From an uncultured Lachnospiraceae bacterium (GTDB lineage: Bacteria > Bacillota > Clostridia > Lachnospirales > Lachnospiraceae): DNA of 7,873 bases. This document shows positions 6,781 to 7,873 of this stretch, in pieces (the stretch's first letter is position 1; every line of letters starts with the position of its first letter). Under the pieces are notes generated by a model. It was not told where the DNA came from, ran no database searches, and worked only from the letters and a program-made list of their open reading frames with translations. The DNA lies in the NCBI GenBank assembly GCA_947565255.1, contig CANOFI010000102.1:1-7873 (forward strand), given 5' to 3'. Position numbers and translations under genes: made by a program.

Positions 6781-6814
6781 GAACTGTCAGGCGTAATGCC
6801 GGGGATGGTTTTTT
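6781..6814 (+). terminator. Probable terminator after the dockerin gene
   Basis: AACTGTC (6782-6788) pairs with GATGGTT (6804-6810), seven pairs including two G-T. GGC/GCC (6790-6792/6798-6800) stacks inside across a small asymmetric bulge. T6809-6814 forms the T tract. It starts 18 bases after the stop codon, as expected for the end of the ileS-dockerin unit. Confidence 0.55.
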
Positions 6815-6899
6815 GTGCAGGGAAATCATAAAAACAGAACAGAAAAAATAGTATAAATCGAAATAGAATATGAAAAAACTGTATATTGCAGTCAGAAAC

Positions 6900-6929
6900 T
6901 TGACACGATAAGGTGAGTTGTTGTAAAAT
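6900..6929 (+). promoter_or_regulatory. Sigma-A promoter of the phosphorylase gene
   Basis: TTGACA (6900-6905, perfect -35) and TAAAAT (6924-6929) are separated by 18 bases. The start point would be about 6935-6937, giving a leader of roughly 87 bases before ATG 7023. Confidence 0.8.
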
Positions 6930-6938
6930 TATGGTATG

Positions 6939-6954
6939 TGTGACATATTTCACA
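6939..6954. promoter_or_regulatory. Perfect TGTGA-N6-TCACA palindrome, Crp/Fnr- or Rex-type operator
   Basis: TGTGACATATTTCACA is an exact 5+5 inverted repeat of the Crp/Fnr consensus type. Its right side also gives TTCACAA, an exact half of the Rex consensus, while the left side (GTGTGAC) fits Rex less well. It lies just downstream of the predicted transcription start, a position usually used for repression. A second TGTGACA copy occurs at 6962-6968, 23 bases further on. The regulator is not encoded in the window. Confidence 0.6.
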
Positions 6955-7010
6955 ATACAGATGTGACAGTGTCCAGTGAATGGAGAAAAAGACACTCCAC
7001 AGAAGAAAGA

Positions 7011-7017
7011 AAGGAGA
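7011..7017 (+). promoter_or_regulatory. Ribosome binding site of the phosphorylase gene
   Basis: AAGGAGA ends 5 bases before ATG 7023, which supports this start. Confidence 0.85.
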
Positions 7018-7022
7018 TTAGC

Positions 7023-7873
7023 ATGATTAATCCGCAGTTTGAGAAAGAAAAATTCAAAGATTCGGTAAAAGAAAATGTCAAAATGCTGTTTCGCAAAACA
7101 ATCGACGAGGTGACACCCCAGCAGGTGTTCCAGGCAGTTGCTTATGCCGTGAAGGATGTAATTGTCGATAACTGGTTAGACACACAGAAGGAATATGAGA
7201 AAAAGGATCCAAAAACGGTTTACTATTTGTCGATGGAATTTCTGATGGGAAGAGCGCTTGGAAACAATCTGATTAACTTAACAGCGTATAAGGAAGTAAA
7301 GGAAGCGCTGGATGAGCTGGGATTTGACATCAATGCCATTGAGGACCAGGAACCGGATGCAGCGCTCGGTAACGGCGGTCTGGGACGTTTAGCGGCGTGT
7401 TTTCTGGATTCTCTGGCAACGCTTGGTTATTCTGCATACGGATGCGGCATCCGTTATCGTTATGGAATGTTTAAGCAGCAGATTAAAGATGGATATCAGG
7501 TCGAGGTACCGGATAACTGGTTAAAGGATGGAAATCCTTTTGAGATTCGGAGGTCGGAGTATGCCACAGAAGTGAAGTTTGGCGGTTATGTCCGTGTGGA
7601 GACCGATGAAAAGGGAAGGAATCATTTTGTACAGGATGGCTACCAGTCCGTTCTGGCGGTTCCATATGACCTCCCGATTGTAGGATATGACAACGGTATT
7701 GTCAATACGCTGCGTATATGGGACGCACAGCCAATTGATGTTTTCCAGCTGGATTCCTTTGACAAGGGAGAATACCACAAGGCGGTTGAGCAGGAAAATC
7801 TTGCGAGAAATATTGTAGAAGTCTTATACCCGAATGACAATCATTATGCCGGAAAAGAGCTTCGCCTGAAACA
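7023..7873 (+). CDS. glgP: Glycogen/maltodextrin phosphorylase, N-terminal part, cut by window end
   Basis: The open frame runs off the window after 283 complete codons, about one third of a family member of roughly 800 residues. The enzyme is a cytoplasmic GT35 phosphorylase, pyridoxal-phosphate dependent, releasing glucose-1-phosphate from alpha-1,4-glucan ends. Diagnostic blocks are visible: YYLSMEFLMGRALGNNL (67-82), EPDAALGNGGLGRLAACFLDS (110-130), GYSAYGCGIRYRYGMFKQ (135-152), DGYQVEVPDNWL (156-167), NPFEI (171-175) and VLYPNDN (267-273). The PLP-binding Lys lies in the missing C-terminal part. The start is supported by AAGGAGA and by alignment of the first blocks at the usual distance. 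The gene has its own promoter and palindromic operator. Sequence alone does not separate glycogen (GlgP) from maltodextrin (MalP) phosphorylase, so the symbol is provisional. Confidence 0.93.
   Translation, partial: MINPQFEKEKFKDSVKENVKMLFRKTIDEVTPQQVFQAVAYAVKDVIVDNWLDTQKEYEKKDPKTVYYLSMEFLMGRALGNNLINLTAYKEVKEALDELGFDINAIEDQEPDAALGNGGLGRLAACFLDSLATLGYSAYGCGIRYRYGMFKQQIKDGYQVEVPDNWLKDGNPFEIRRSEYATEVKFGGYVRVETDEKGRNHFVQDGYQSVLAVPYDLPIVGYDNGIVNTLRIWDAQPIDVFQLDSFDKGEYHKAVEQENLARNIVEVLYPNDNHYAGKELRLK

Noticed and set aside
6939..6954. Catabolite (cre/CcpA) site before the phosphorylase gene
   Set aside because: The palindrome lacks the central CG and the AAGCGCTT-like core of cre; it fits Crp/Fnr or Rex better.

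Overview
The window looks like chromosomal DNA of a low-to-moderate-GC Gram-positive anaerobe of class Clostridia, most likely family Lachnospiraceae. The grounds are consensus sigma-A promoters and AAGGAG-type ribosome sites, a T-box leader in front of an aminoacyl-tRNA synthetase, a PdaA-type deacetylase with the variant motif TFDCG, and an exported protein with a dockerin module. All recognised genes lie on the + strand. Genus is not resolvable by eye.

Layout. Positions 1-125 hold a compact repeat-rich segment: three tandem 11-bp units, a 7-bp inverted repeat, a small hairpin, and an imperfect 10-bp direct repeat bracketing the whole. Positions 126-1076 encode the C-terminal half of an SMC/RecF/YhaN-type ATPase (coiled coil, signature motif, Walker B, H-loop) with no Walker A, so it is a remnant or one half of a split protein. 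A hairpin at 1077-1121 separates it from a PdaA-like polysaccharide deacetylase (1174-2007). Positions 2008-2472 carry a sigma-A promoter and a complete isoleucine T-box riboswitch (specifier ATC, antiterminator, terminator). This controls ileS (2473-5631), an isoleucyl-tRNA synthetase of the long, eukaryote-like type. Just after or slightly overlapping ileS is a gene for an exported protein with an N-terminal dockerin and a pectinesterase-like beta-helix lacking the recognisable catalytic motifs (5660-6763). After a likely terminator comes a second consensus promoter, followed by a perfect TGTGA-N6-TCACA palindrome, and then the start of a glycogen/maltodextrin phosphorylase (7023 to the window end).

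How the genes work together. This looks like a stretch of ordinary chromosome with unrelated transcription units, not one multi-gene system. The clearest regulatory logic is uncharged tRNA-Ile acting on the T-box to raise ileS expression. The dockerin gene sits without a visible terminator after ileS and may inherit that control. The phosphorylase appears to be separately regulated by a Crp/Fnr- or Rex-like factor. I saw no CRISPR array, tRNA, rRNA, transposase or defence operon. The best leads are the headless ATPase beside the repeat segment, the dockerin/beta-helix protein, and the palindrome in the phosphorylase leader.
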